A stretch of 64,000 nt of DNA from Asaia bogorensis_B (GTDB lineage: Bacteria > Pseudomonadota > Alphaproteobacteria > Acetobacterales > Acetobacteraceae), in assembly GCF_900465315.1 (NCBI RefSeq), contig NZ_UBIX01000008.1. One strand, given 5' to 3'. This document shows, piece by piece, positions 17,585 through 26,727 of this stretch (positions within the stretch are counted from its first letter, which is position 1; each line of letters opens with the position of its first letter). The position numbers and the translations under genes were made by a program. Below the pieces are notes generated by a model. It was not told the DNA's origin. It did not search any database and saw only the letters and a program-made list of their open reading frames with translations.

Positions 17585-18232
17585 CTAGCACTCTCGCACC
17601 CGGCGAAACGTCAGATTCCAGCGCCGGTCTCCTGTCAATTCATGGTGGCCCGGCTTCAGCGGGGCGATCCCGTGATAGGCCAGGCGCGACGGACCACCCC
17701 ACACCACGACATCTCCGCTCAAGAGCGAAAGCTTGCGTGTCGGGGTCGTGCGCTCCAGCCCACCGAAGAGAAATTGTGCGGCCACACCGAGCGAGACCGA
17801 TACGATCGGGCTTTCCAGCGCCGTCTCGTCGCAGTCCTGATGAAGCCCCATGCGTGCACCGGGCGCATAACAGTTGATCAGACAAGTCTGGGGCACAAAG
17901 CCAGGATGGCCCGCCTGCTCTGCCATGACCCGGGCCAGTTCGAGCCAGTTATCCGGTATCCGCGGCCAGGCCGTACCACTCAGGGGGTCTCGGGACTCGT
18001 AACGATATCCAGCCCTGTCGGAATGCCAGCCCAGCACGCCACAATTTGTCATCTCGACCGAAAAACGCCGACCACCCGGCGTCTCAAGGCGGCGCAGGGG
18101 GGCTTGCGCCATGATTTCGTGCAGTTGTTGCATCAGCCTGGCCTGCATGGCCTGCGCGGCGCCCGGCAGGAACAGGGCGCCGGGTGCCAGAAGCACGGGC
18201 TGTCTGGCTGCTGAGAAGAGATCGTCCATCAT
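17585..18232 (-). CDS. alkB: AlkB-type alpha-ketoglutarate-dependent DNA/RNA dealkylase
   Basis: Fe(II)/2-oxoglutarate dioxygenase that repairs 1-methyladenine and 3-methylcytosine. At 215 residues it matches E. coli AlkB (216). The metal HxD is in MGLHQDCDE, the distal His in AYHGIAP, and the 2-oxoglutarate-binding arginines in WNLTFRR at the C-terminus. GDVVVWGGPSRLAYHG is highly characteristic. It lies 69 bases upstream of the DAHP synthase on the same strand but is not overlapping; a T-rich segment between the two suggests a separate promoter for the aro operon. Confidence 0.93.
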   Translation of the reverse strand: MMDDLFSAARQPVLLAPGALFLPGAAQAMQARLMQQLHEIMAQAPLRRLETPGGRRFSVEMTNCGVLGWHSDRAGYRYESRDPLSGTAWPRIPDNWLELARVMAEQAGHPGFVPQTCLINCYAPGARMGLHQDCDETALESPIVSVSLGVAAQFLFGGLERTTPTRKLSLLSGDVVVWGGPSRLAYHGIAPLKPGHHELTGDRRWNLTFRRVREC

Positions 18233-18370
18233 AATAGGCTCTTGCCGCCTCTGGTCTCACGAACTACTTGAAAACAGTATCTGCGCCAGAGATCGGGCCA
18301 AATTCCGAAATGGCAACCACCACTCCTGTGCGGCGACCGCAGCGGGACGAAACTGCAAGGGAAAGCTTTC

Positions 18371-18757
18371 ATGGCAAAGCTCCGTCGCGGCGCCTTTCTG
18401 GCCGCCACTCTGTTTGTTCTGCCTGCCGGAACCGCCTTTGCGCAGTTTACCGGACAAAACGCCCCCAACGAGGCCCATGCGCCGCAGAACAACAGCAACG
18501 ACACCGGTGTGGAATATCATGGCAAGGGCGAACACCTGACCGCCAAGGGGCGCCACTCCCTGCCCCCCGGCTATCAGGAAACACCGAGCACCGAATTCAA
18601 GCACGGCCCGGACCCTGACCACGCCGATAACGTGCAGCGTGACGCTGTCACCGGTGCCGATCTGAGCAAGTTCGGCTCGGCCTATTCCAATTCCAGCCCG
18701 GTCCAGAGCGGACAGCTTGGCGACGCCACCGGCAATGGCTGGGTCGCTCCGCGCTGA
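18371..18757 (+). CDS. Small secreted protein of unknown function
   Basis: A 128-residue protein with a clear Sec signal peptide (KLRRGAFLAATLFVLPAGTAFA, cleavage after AFA near residue 24). The mature part is hydrophilic, rich in Asn, His, Gly and Asp, and looks disordered; it contains no cysteine. The ATG follows a GCAAGGGAAAG ribosome site at good spacing. I know no family for it. It is divergent from alkB and lies upstream of an alpha/beta hydrolase gene, from which it is separated by 260 bases. Confidence 0.7.
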   Translation: MAKLRRGAFLAATLFVLPAGTAFAQFTGQNAPNEAHAPQNNSNDTGVEYHGKGEHLTAKGRHSLPPGYQETPSTEFKHGPDPDHADNVQRDAVTGADLSKFGSAYSNSSPVQSGQLGDATGNGWVAPR

Positions 18758-18801
18758 TACGTCTCCTCCCGGCTGTGAAAACTCAGGCAGCCGGATGACA
18801 T

Positions 18802-18811
18802 TTCCGCGGAA
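18802..18811. repeat. TTCCGCGGAA palindrome
   Basis: A perfect 10-bp palindrome within CATTTCCGCGGAA, in the gap between the small secreted protein and the alpha/beta hydrolase. The same 13-base string occurs on the other strand near 48,976, within a noncoding repeat. It could be a regulator site or chance in GC-rich DNA. Confidence 0.3.
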
Positions 18812-19017
18812 GGCCGCCTGAGCCATCCGCGGCCGAGGCGGGGCCGAACGCCCTGCCTGAATACTCTTCCCTGACCAAGGCCTCACCGTCGCGTGACGCT
18901 TGCTGGCGGCTCCGGAACTTCAGACCGGACGCCCTGTTCTTTCCTCCATGCCAATCGCCTGGACATGGCCCCGTTGCGGGTGCCGCGCCGACAGGCCCAA
19001 TGCAGAGGACAGGGATC

Positions 19018-19848
19018 ATGCCTTCATTGAAACTACGCGACGGCAACAGCCTTCACTTCAAGGATATGGGCAAGGGCCGGCCCGTATTGCTGGTTCATGG
19101 CTGGCCTCTGACAGGCGATATGTGGGAATATCAAACCCTTGCCCTGCTGGAGGCCGGATACAGGGTTATCACCTATGACCGCCGGGGCTTTGGCCAGTCC
19201 AGCCACCCTTTTGGCGGCTATGATTACGATACGCTCACCGGTGACCTTGCCGAACTGATCGATCATCTCGATCTGCGCGATCTCACGCTCGTCGGGTTCT
19301 CGATGGGTGGTGGCGAAGTGGCGCGTTACCTGAGCAGCTATGGCCCCTCGCGCCTGGCTGGCGTTGCGCTCATTTCCTCGGTCGTGCCCTACCTGCTGCA
19401 GGATCAGAGCAACCCGGATGGCGTACCGGTCGATGTCTTTGCCGATTTCAAGGTCCAGATCCGGCGGGACCGTTTCCATTTTCTGGCAGAGTTCCTCAAG
19501 GGCTTCTACGGGGTCAGCATGATCCGCAAGCCGGTCAGTCAGGCGCTTATCGACTGGAGCTTCACGCTCGGCATCATGGCGAGCCCCAATGCCACGCTCG
19601 ACTGCATTGACTCATTCAGCCGAACCGATTTCCGCCCTGATCTTGCGGCCTTTACGGTGCCGACGCTGGTGGTTCACGGCACTGGCGACAAGACAGTGCC
19701 ATACGAACTGACCGGTAAACGCGTGAGTGAAGCGCTCCCTCATGCGCGCTATGTCGAATATGACAGCGCCCCGCATGGCCTGTTTGCCACTGATGCCGAT
19801 GCGCTCAACCGCGACCTTCTGGCCTTTCTGACCAGCACCGGCATCTGA
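19018..19848 (+). CDS. Alpha/beta hydrolase (arylesterase / non-haem chloroperoxidase-like)
   Basis: A 276-residue cytoplasmic alpha/beta hydrolase. The oxyanion motif is HGWPL after PVLLV, the nucleophile elbow is GFSMGG (Ser near residue 96), the acid is probably the Asp of HGTGDKTVP, and the catalytic His is in SAPHGLF. The overall layout (YDRRGFGQS, GFSMGGGEVARY) is that of the cofactor-free haloperoxidase/esterase group; the natural substrate is unknown. Starting at MPSLKLRDG rather than six codons upstream places a GACAGGGA ribosome site before the ATG. Confidence 0.88.
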   Translation: MPSLKLRDGNSLHFKDMGKGRPVLLVHGWPLTGDMWEYQTLALLEAGYRVITYDRRGFGQSSHPFGGYDYDTLTGDLAELIDHLDLRDLTLVGFSMGGGEVARYLSSYGPSRLAGVALISSVVPYLLQDQSNPDGVPVDVFADFKVQIRRDRFHFLAEFLKGFYGVSMIRKPVSQALIDWSFTLGIMASPNATLDCIDSFSRTDFRPDLAAFTVPTLVVHGTGDKTVPYELTGKRVSEALPHARYVEYDSAPHGLFATDADALNRDLLAFLTSTGI

Positions 19849-19856
19849 CATCACTC

Positions 19857-19881
19857 CCCTCTCCGGTTTCCCCGGAGAGGG
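19857..19881. terminator. bidirectional hairpin between hydrolase and gor
   Basis: CCCTCTCCGG (19857-19866) and CCGGAGAGGG (19872-19881) form a perfect 10-bp stem with a 5-nt loop, placed between two convergent stop codons. The T-tail is weak (TTCG), but position and stem strength fit a shared terminator. Confidence 0.65.
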
Positions 19882-19890
19882 TTCGACGCG

Positions 19891-21279
19891 TCATCCCTTG
19901 CGGGCAACCTGACGCGTCGGGCTGCGCATGGTCACGAATTCCTCCGCCGTAGTGGGGTGGATACCGATCGTGCGATCGAAATCGATCTTCTTCAGCCCGG
20001 CTGTGATGGCAATCGCAATGCCCTGCATCATTTCCGCAGAGGCGTCGCCCATCATATGCGCGCCGACCACCTTCTGGCTCTCACGCTCGACAACCAGCTT
20101 CATGAAGGCCTTGCGCTCGCGGCCGATCAGTGTCTGGCGCAGCGGGCGGAAAGACGCTGTAAATACCTCGATATCCGCCTTTTCCGCTGCCTCTTCCTCG
20201 GTCAGGCCGACACTTGCGAGTGGCTCCGAAAAGAAAACCGCCTTGGGGGTGGTCTCGAACGACCAGCTTCTGGCGTGACCGGTGTAGAGCGTCTCCGCCA
20301 GAATATGCCCCTCGGCGATGGCGACTGGGGTCAGATTGATCCGGTCCGTGACATCGCCAATGGCGTAGATGTTTTCCACATTCGTGGCGGATTGGTCGTC
20401 CACGGCAATGGCGCCATCCTTGACCGCCACCCCGACACCGTCCAGACCCAGCCCGTCGATATTGGGCTTGCGTCCAGTGGCGAAAAACACGCAATCGGTC
20501 TCGATCGTCTCGCCACTGCCGAGGCTGACGCGATAATGCGCCTCGCCCAGCTTCTCGATCCGTTCAGGGCTCTGGCCTGCATGAACAGCGATGCCATGAT
20601 GAGGCAACGCCTCATGCAGCTTCTCGCGCAATTCGCGGTCGAAGCCGCGCAGGGGCAGATCCTGCCTGAACACGAGATCGACTTTCGAGCCGAGCCCCGC
20701 GAAGATGCCGGCGAATTCGATACCAATATACCCGCCCCCGATGATGCAGATCCGCTCCGGGCGTGCCTTGAGGTGAAAGGCCTCATCAGAAATGATGGCG
20801 TGCTCAGCACCATCGATCGGCGGGCGTGTGGGGCGGCCACCTGTAGCGATCACGATGCGCTTTGCCGTCACCCGTCGCGGCTCGGCCTGCTCGTCCAGAG
20901 GACCGGGCCCGATCTCGATCGTGTTGGCGTCGATCAGTCTGGCGCGCCCGACAAACAGCTCGACCCCGGCCTTGCCCAGCATCGACTTATAGATGCCATC
21001 GAGCCTCTCGATTTCCTTGTCCTTGGCCGCGATGAACCGTGACCAGTCATGGGCACCCAGCTGCACGTCCCAGCCATAAGCCCGCGCATCCTCAGCAGCT
21101 TCGGCCCCTTCTGACGCATACACCATGAGCTTCTTGGGCACACAGCCCAGATTCACACAGGTCCCGCCCCAGTGGCGGCTCTCGGCAATCGCCACCTTCG
21201 CGCCGTTCTGGGCTGCGATACGGGCAAACCGTACTCCGCCCGAGCCTGCACCAATCACGAAAACATCGAAATCCGGCAT
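19891..21279 (-). CDS. gor: Glutathione-disulfide reductase
   Basis: NADPH-dependent flavoenzyme that regenerates glutathione (462 residues). FAD-binding GAGSGGVRFA is at the N-terminus, followed by the redox disulfide in GGTCVNLGCVPKK, the NADPH fold IIGGGYIGIEFAGIFAGLGSK cut by the usual Gly pattern, FATGRKPN, and the FAD site YAIGDVTDRINLTPVA. The C-terminal GIHPTTAEEFVTMR carries the catalytic His-Glu pair. The frame extends 17 codons upstream, but MPDFDVFVIGAG follows an ideal GGGGAGAGG ribosome site. It supplies the thiol used by GloB. fpr lies upstream across a strong hairpin. Confidence 0.94.
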   Translation of the reverse strand: MPDFDVFVIGAGSGGVRFARIAAQNGAKVAIAESRHWGGTCVNLGCVPKKLMVYASEGAEAAEDARAYGWDVQLGAHDWSRFIAAKDKEIERLDGIYKSMLGKAGVELFVGRARLIDANTIEIGPGPLDEQAEPRRVTAKRIVIATGGRPTRPPIDGAEHAIISDEAFHLKARPERICIIGGGYIGIEFAGIFAGLGSKVDLVFRQDLPLRGFDRELREKLHEALPHHGIAVHAGQSPERIEKLGEAHYRVSLGSGETIETDCVFFATGRKPNIDGLGLDGVGVAVKDGAIAVDDQSATNVENIYAIGDVTDRINLTPVAIAEGHILAETLYTGHARSWSFETTPKAVFFSEPLASVGLTEEEAAEKADIEVFTASFRPLRQTLIGRERKAFMKLVVERESQKVVGAHMMGDASAEMMQGIAIAITAGLKKIDFDRTIGIHPTTAEEFVTMRSPTRQVARKG

Positions 21280-21301
21280 CAAGCCTCTCCCCAAAATCAA
21301 A

Positions 21302-21327
21302 CGCGGCCGGAAAATCTCCCGGCCGCG
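21302..21327 (-). terminator. terminator-like hairpin between fpr and gor
   Basis: On the minus strand, CGCGGCCGG and CCGGCCGCG form a 9-bp perfect GC stem with an 8-nt loop, followed by TTTGATTTT. This looks like an intrinsic terminator for fpr. It sits only some 20 bases before the gor start, so gor would need read-through or its own promoter inside or above the hairpin. Confidence 0.65.
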
Positions 21328-21380
21328 CATGGTATGTTCAGTATTCTGTTCTGCGCCCCTTCAGAACGGGGCGGGAGGGC

Positions 21381-22265
21381 TTAGCGTTCCGCAAAGGCCT
21401 TCTCGACGACATAGGAGCCCTGATTGCTCATATTGCCCTCGTCAAAGCCCATGGAAAGCAGCAGCTTTTCGGTATCGGCCAGCATTTCAGGCGAGCCGCA
21501 GATCATCACGCGGTCATGCTCGGGATCGAGCCTGGGCAGGCCCAGATCCTCGAAGATCTTGCCGTTTTCGATCAGCGTGGTGATGCGATCGGTCACAGCG
21601 AAGTCTTCACGGGTAACAGCCGGATAGTATTTCAACTGCTTGGACACATACTCGCCAAGGAATTCGTGGTTCGGCAGGTCATGGCGGATGTGGTTCATGT
21701 AGGCCAGTTCGCCCGAAACACGAACGGTATGGCTCAGCACGACATTCTCGTAACGCTCATAGCATTCCGGGTCCTCGATCAGGCTCATGAACGGGGCAAG
21801 ACCCGTACCCGTCGAGAGGAAATAGAGGTTACGGCCCGGGCGCAGATTATCGAGCAGCAGGGTGCCTACAGGCTTGCGACCGACAAGCACGGTGTCACCC
21901 ACCTTCACATGGCGCAAACGCGACGTCAGCGGGCCGTCTTCCACCGCAATGGATAGGAATTCCAGCTCTTCCTCGTAATTGGCCGAAGCGATGGAGTAGG
22001 CGCGCAGCAGCGGCTTGCCCTCGACCTCGATGCCGATCATCGTGAACTGGCCGTTCTCGAAGCGCAGGCCCGGATCGCGCGTGCAGGTGAAGGTGAAGAG
22101 ACGGTCAGTCCAGTGATGGACGCTCAGCACTTCGCATGCCTGGAGATGCCCATATTCCTTGCTGGGGGGCGCCAGACGATACTGGCCCGGATGCCCCTCA
22201 ACGGGCAGGAGCCCGGACAGGGGCTCGGCAATGGTAGGCATAGGCAGGGAGACAGGCGCGTTCAT
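21381..22265 (-). CDS. fpr: Ferredoxin/flavodoxin-NADP+ reductase
   Basis: FAD enzyme that exchanges electrons between NADPH and ferredoxin or flavodoxin (294 residues). The FAD-binding motif is RAYSIAS with GQFTMIGIE before it; the NADP-binding region has FLSTGTGLAPFMSLI and VMICGSPEML; the C-terminus YVVEKAFAER is typical of the bacterial class I enzyme. About 35 N-terminal residues precede the usual family start. MNAPVSLPMP is the likely start, with AAAGAG upstream; the frame is open 17 codons further. It may serve Fe-S assembly and oxidative-stress responses. Confidence 0.92.
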   Translation of the reverse strand: MNAPVSLPMPTIAEPLSGLLPVEGHPGQYRLAPPSKEYGHLQACEVLSVHHWTDRLFTFTCTRDPGLRFENGQFTMIGIEVEGKPLLRAYSIASANYEEELEFLSIAVEDGPLTSRLRHVKVGDTVLVGRKPVGTLLLDNLRPGRNLYFLSTGTGLAPFMSLIEDPECYERYENVVLSHTVRVSGELAYMNHIRHDLPNHEFLGEYVSKQLKYYPAVTREDFAVTDRITTLIENGKIFEDLGLPRLDPEHDRVMICGSPEMLADTEKLLLSMGFDEGNMSNQGSYVVEKAFAER

Positions 22266-22383
22266 CAGGCACTCTTTCGCATGCTTGCAGGGGGCGGGCG
22301 GTCTGACACCGCCCAAAGTGGCGAAATTTCTAGATCATCCTTCCGCCGTTTGGAAACCCCACAGCCGCGCCTGTTCTAAATTA

Positions 22384-24045
22384 TTACGACGATTTCGGAT
22401 GCGTCCTTGCAATAAACTGCGAAACGTTATCGTGCATTTCCTTCAACGCGGGCAGATGGGCATAGACCATATGACCCGACGCATATTGCTTGATCTCGAT
22501 ATTTTTCGCGAGCGCGCGCGGGATCGGCAGATGGCGCATTTCATACACACCCTCGAAATAGGGCGTGCCGAGATCGTAATAACCCTGGTTGAGCATGACC
22601 TGTAGCGAGGGGTTGGTTTTCATCGCCATCGCCAGATCCGGCAGCACATTGGGCTCGCCACGGGCCGGACCGCGCTGATCGGGCTGCTTGTGGGTGAAGC
22701 TCCACTTGCCGATGCTATGGGCGCTCACACGATATTCCATATACCCATCGCCAAAGGACGGATCGGCCCCGTAATGCAGCGTCTTGCGCGCATAATCGTT
22801 GAACGCCGCCACATAGGCCGATTCCATGGCCGCCGATTGCGGATCATAGGCCGGGCGCTGGGCCAGCGGGTCGAGGCTCGGGCCTGAAAAGCGGCTATCG
22901 AGGCGCCCCGTATCCTGCCCCTCATCACCCAGCAGCGTCTTGGCAAACTCGCCGCCATTCACGCGCAGATCGGCCTTGATCAGATAATCGACCGGCAGGC
23001 CCGTATAGCGATGCAGCTTTTCGGCCGTGGCCTTGAGCTTCTCATCGCTGATGCCGGTGCCATCCTGCAGGGCGGAGGTGTAGTCGGTCAGCGCAAAATG
23101 CTCGACCTCGGCCAGAAACGCCTTCAGATCGGCAGGCTGGTCGGGCAGCTTGTGATGATACCAGGCTGTCGCGGCAAAGCTCGGCAGGCCCAGCACATAA
23201 GGCTGGTCGTTGCTCGGGTTACCCTGCGCACGATCGATGGAATTGCCGTAATTCAGGATCTGGGAAAGCAGGATCACACCATTGAGGTCGATCCCTTTCT
23301 CATTGGCCAGGGCATTGGCGATGATGGCGGAACGCGTCGTGCCGTAGCTCTCGCCAAACAGGTATTTGGGTGAGTTGTAACGCCCGTGACGCGCCAGAAA
23401 CTGCGCGATGAAATCGGTGAACGCAGCAGCATCGGGGTCAGTGCCGTAAAAGGCCTTGTCACGATCCTTGCCGATCACGCGGCCGAAACCCGTGCCCGGT
23501 GCATCGATAAAGACGAGATCTGTCGAATCCAGAAGTGAGTCGTCGTTATCCACCAGCTTGTAGGGCGCAGCGGGGGTGTGGACGTCATCCGATGTGACAA
23601 CACGCTTGGGGCCAAGCGCCCCCATGTGCAGCCAGACCGTCGCAGACCCCGGCCCACCATTATAGACAAACGTGATGGGGCGGTTTTCCGGATGTGCGCC
23701 CTTCTTGAAATAGGCGACGTAGAAAATGGAGGCGACAGCCTGCGGGGCCTTCGGATCGGGATTGGCATCGTCCCAGCCCTCAGGATGAACGATGAGCGTG
23801 CCCGACTCTGCCTGATAGGGAACAGCCTGCCCGCGAATGGTTACGCTGCCATCGCTCAAAACATGCTGTGGCTTCATCAGAAAGGCAGGACCATGCACCT
23901 CGCCGGGGCCACCATCGGGGCCGGGCGGCGGGGGTGGCGGGCCCATATGCGGCGGCGGCATATCCGGCGCTGCGAGGGCCGTGCCGCCCATCAAAGCCGT
24001 CAGAGCGAAAAGGGCAGAAATCTTCGGAGCTTGCTTGAACCGCAC
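22384..24045 (-). CDS. Exported serine carboxypeptidase (peptidase S10)
   Basis: A 553-residue secreted or periplasmic peptidase. A signal peptide (residues 1-25, ending ALAA) is followed by a Pro/Gly/His-rich linker, then the S10 hallmarks: YNGGPGSATVWLH (oxyanion hole), DAPGTGFG, the nucleophile in FGESYGTTR, the substrate-side Asp in GYYDLGTPY and the catalytic His in ASGHMVYAH. S10 enzymes remove C-terminal residues at acid pH, which suits an acid-producing bacterium. It is divergent from the helicase gene across 132 bases that contain a 16-bp palindrome. Confidence 0.9.
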   Translation of the reverse strand: MRFKQAPKISALFALTALMGGTALAAPDMPPPHMGPPPPPPGPDGGPGEVHGPAFLMKPQHVLSDGSVTIRGQAVPYQAESGTLIVHPEGWDDANPDPKAPQAVASIFYVAYFKKGAHPENRPITFVYNGGPGSATVWLHMGALGPKRVVTSDDVHTPAAPYKLVDNDDSLLDSTDLVFIDAPGTGFGRVIGKDRDKAFYGTDPDAAAFTDFIAQFLARHGRYNSPKYLFGESYGTTRSAIIANALANEKGIDLNGVILLSQILNYGNSIDRAQGNPSNDQPYVLGLPSFAATAWYHHKLPDQPADLKAFLAEVEHFALTDYTSALQDGTGISDEKLKATAEKLHRYTGLPVDYLIKADLRVNGGEFAKTLLGDEGQDTGRLDSRFSGPSLDPLAQRPAYDPQSAAMESAYVAAFNDYARKTLHYGADPSFGDGYMEYRVSAHSIGKWSFTHKQPDQRGPARGEPNVLPDLAMAMKTNPSLQVMLNQGYYDLGTPYFEGVYEMRHLPIPRALAKNIEIKQYASGHMVYAHLPALKEMHDNVSQFIARTHPKSS

Positions 24046-24074
24046 CGGGTTCTCCTTGTGTCACGTCTCAAAAA

Positions 24075-24090
24075 ATACGCCGCGGCGTAT
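24075..24090. promoter_or_regulatory. 16-bp perfect palindrome in a divergent promoter region
   Basis: ATACGCCG followed directly by CGGCGTAT is a perfect 16-bp palindrome between the divergent S10 peptidase and helicase genes, 30 bases from the peptidase start. Symmetry and place suggest an operator for a dimeric regulator, or a very tight stem. No second copy was noticed. Confidence 0.4.
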
Positions 24091-24177
24091 CGTTCCGGTT
24101 GCGTATAGGAAAGCGAAACGCCCATGGCCGCAAGTCTCCCGTTGCAGCAAACCGTGTCATAACGCACAAACGGATTC

Positions 24178-26727
24178 ATGGACTCAGCACTCTCCCCCGC
24201 CGATCACGCGCTCTCTGTTGCGATCGAGGAAACCGGCCTCTCGCCTTCCCCCAAGGAAGAGCCGCGCCTGCTCAAACTGATCGCACGAAGCCTCGTGCCG
24301 GGGACGAACACCATCCTCGCCTCTGAATATGAGCGCCTGGTATGCGAGGTGCGCCGCAAGGACTGGGCAGCACAGCTGATGAACCTCACCCGCCGCGCGG
24401 GTGAACTCTGGATCAGCAAGGCTGACATGCTCGATGCGGTGAGTCGCGTACACGACCCCCGGGCCACGCCAGAGCTGCTCCGTGCCACGCTGGCAGACAC
24501 GCTGGCCGCACGTTTTCGCGATATGGGGCATACGCCGCGCGACGTGCTTGAAGCGGTGCAGGCCGATCTGACCGATGCGGGCACCTTTCTCTCGGGCGGA
24601 CAGATCGATCGGCTGGCGCAGATCATCGCCTCGGCTTTCGGGGTGGAGGATACCGGCTTCGAGGCCGAGCTGATTGCGAGTGAAAAGGCGCGACGCGAAG
24701 AGGAAGAGCGGATTGAGGCGCGCGCCGAGGCACGGCGTAAGCGGGAAAACGAGCGCCTCAAGGCATGGGAAGAAAGCCTCGTCGGGTTCGATCAGGTGCC
24801 CGCCATCCTGCATTGTACCCCGCGCGAGGCACTGCGCTGGATTGCCGAAAACCGCCTGCCCGTCACGCGCCGTACCCCGCAGCCCGACGGTACTGAAAAA
24901 TTCGAGTTCGATCCCGAAATCCTCAAGCGCCTGCGTTCGCAACTGTCTGAGTGGCGCGGTGGCGAAAAAGGCACACCAGCGCTCGCCGGGCGCAAGGTCG
25001 GCAATGCTGTCATCGCCCGTGTGGCCGCGCTCGATCGCTATGTCGCGCATTTTCGCACGGCACGCTCGCTCAAGCGCCGTATCACGCTGGTGACCGGCCC
25101 GACCAATTCAGGCAAATCCTACACCGCGCTCAATGCGCTGGCCAATGCCGAGAGCGGCCTCGCCCTCGCCCCCCTGCGCCTTCTGGCCCATGAGTTTCGC
25201 GAGTCCCTGTTGTCCCGCGGGGTTCCGGCTTCGCTCGCCACGGGTGAGGAACGCATCGATTTCCCCGGTGCCCGCCATCTGGCCGCAACAGTCGAGATGT
25301 GCCCCTTTCACAACCCGGTCGATGTCGCGCTGATCGATGAAGCGCAAATGCTGATGGACCCCGATCGCGGCGCGGCCTGGACGGCTGCCATCATGGGCGT
25401 ACCGGCGCGTCATCTGTATATTCTGGGCGCCCCCGATTGCATCCCGCTCATCAGGCGTATTGCCGAGCTTTGCGATGACCCGCTGGATGAAATCAGCCTT
25501 GAGCGCAAATCGCCGCTCCGTGCCGCCAGCGCACCTTTGCGCCTGCGCGATCTGGAGGCGGGCGATGCGCTTATTGCCTTCTCACGACGCGAGGTGCTGG
25601 ATCTGCGCGCCGAGCTTCTGACGCTCGGCAAGCGTGTGGCCGTAGTCTATGGCGCGCTCAGCCCTGAGGTGCGCCGTGCCGAAGCCGCGCGATTCAATAA
25701 TGGCGAGGCCGAAATCCTTGTCGCAACCGATGCCATTGGCATGGGGCTCAACCTGTCCATCAAGCGCGTGGTGTTCAGTGCGCTGCGCAAATATGACGGC
25801 AAGCAGACCCGAGACCTGACCGCGCAGGAGATCAAGCAGATTGGCGGGCGCGCCGGGCGCTACGGCCATCATGAAAACGGCGTCGTCGCCGTGCTGGGTG
25901 AAGCGGGCACGCCGGCCCATATCCGCAAGATGCTGACCGCACCGCCCGAGCCCATCACGGAACTGCGCCCCCTCGTGCAGCCGGATGCCGATATCGTGCG
26001 CGCGGTGGCTGAGGAAATCGAGACCGACAGCCTTTACGGTGTGCTGGTGCGCATCAAGCGCGCCGTGTTGCGCGCCGACGACCCGAATTACCGTCTGGCC
26101 GATATGGATCAGGCCTTCGAGATTGCCTCAGCCCTGGAAGGTGTGGAGGGGCTGTCCCTCACCCAGCGCTGGGTCTATGCCATGTGCCCCATCGATGAGC
26201 GCGATAATGGCATTTCGCGGCTGGTAGGCTGGGCCAGCGATCATGCGGCGGGTCGGCGGGTGCCGCCCCCCGGCACAGGGCGTCTGGTCCAGCCCTCACA
26301 GGCCGGGCGCGAGGAACTCGAGCGCGCCGAGAAACGGCATAAGCGCCTTGTGGCGTGGCGCTGGCTCTCGCTGCGCTTTGCCGATGCCTATACCGACAAG
26401 CAGGCCGCCGAGGACAACACGACGGCCCTGAATGACTGGATCGAGGCGGTGCTTCGCCAGCAAAGCCGCGAGCGCGAACACCAGAAACGCGCCATGCCCG
26501 GCAGGCGCGGCGGCGGGAGAGGATTTGGTGACCGGTCCGGCGGGGGCTATTCCGGCCCCGGTCGCCCCCCGTCATCCAGAAGCGATGCGCGTCGTGACGG
26601 CACCGGGCGCGATGGTGGCAGAATCGAGTCGGGTGAGCGCTCCCCCGGTGGATCGCCCTCCGGCAGGCGTTTCAAGGGAGCGGGCGCCCCGCGCAAGGGC
26701 GGCAAGGGTGGCCGCGGCCGCGGCTGA
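24178..26727 (+). CDS. SUV3-like superfamily 2 RNA helicase
   Basis: An 849-residue helicase related to mitochondrial SUV3, common in alphaproteobacteria. The first 300 residues hold a helical region and a Glu/Arg-rich coiled coil (KARREEEERIEARAEARR). Walker A is TGPTNSGKSYTAL near residue 305; motif II is the DEAQ of ALIDEAQMLM; domain 2 has VVYGALSPEVRRAEAARFN, ILVATDAIGMGLNL and the QIGGRAGRYG arginine-finger motif. The C-terminal 90 residues are Arg/Gly/Ser-rich, an RGG-like RNA-binding tail. A role in RNA turnover is inferred from the family. No ribosome site stands out; the first ATG is used. Confidence 0.92.
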   Translation: MDSALSPADHALSVAIEETGLSPSPKEEPRLLKLIARSLVPGTNTILASEYERLVCEVRRKDWAAQLMNLTRRAGELWISKADMLDAVSRVHDPRATPELLRATLADTLAARFRDMGHTPRDVLEAVQADLTDAGTFLSGGQIDRLAQIIASAFGVEDTGFEAELIASEKARREEEERIEARAEARRKRENERLKAWEESLVGFDQVPAILHCTPREALRWIAENRLPVTRRTPQPDGTEKFEFDPEILKRLRSQLSEWRGGEKGTPALAGRKVGNAVIARVAALDRYVAHFRTARSLKRRITLVTGPTNSGKSYTALNALANAESGLALAPLRLLAHEFRESLLSRGVPASLATGEERIDFPGARHLAATVEMCPFHNPVDVALIDEAQMLMDPDRGAAWTAAIMGVPARHLYILGAPDCIPLIRRIAELCDDPLDEISLERKSPLRAASAPLRLRDLEAGDALIAFSRREVLDLRAELLTLGKRVAVVYGALSPEVRRAEAARFNNGEAEILVATDAIGMGLNLSIKRVVFSALRKYDGKQTRDLTAQEIKQIGGRAGRYGHHENGVVAVLGEAGTPAHIRKMLTAPPEPITELRPLVQPDADIVRAVAEEIETDSLYGVLVRIKRAVLRADDPNYRLADMDQAFEIASALEGVEGLSLTQRWVYAMCPIDERDNGISRLVGWASDHAAGRRVPPPGTGRLVQPSQAGREELERAEKRHKRLVAWRWLSLRFADAYTDKQAAEDNTTALNDWIEAVLRQQSREREHQKRAMPGRRGGGRGFGDRSGGGYSGPGRPPSSRSDARRDGTGRDGGRIESGERSPGGSPSGRRFKGAGAPRKGGKGGRGRG

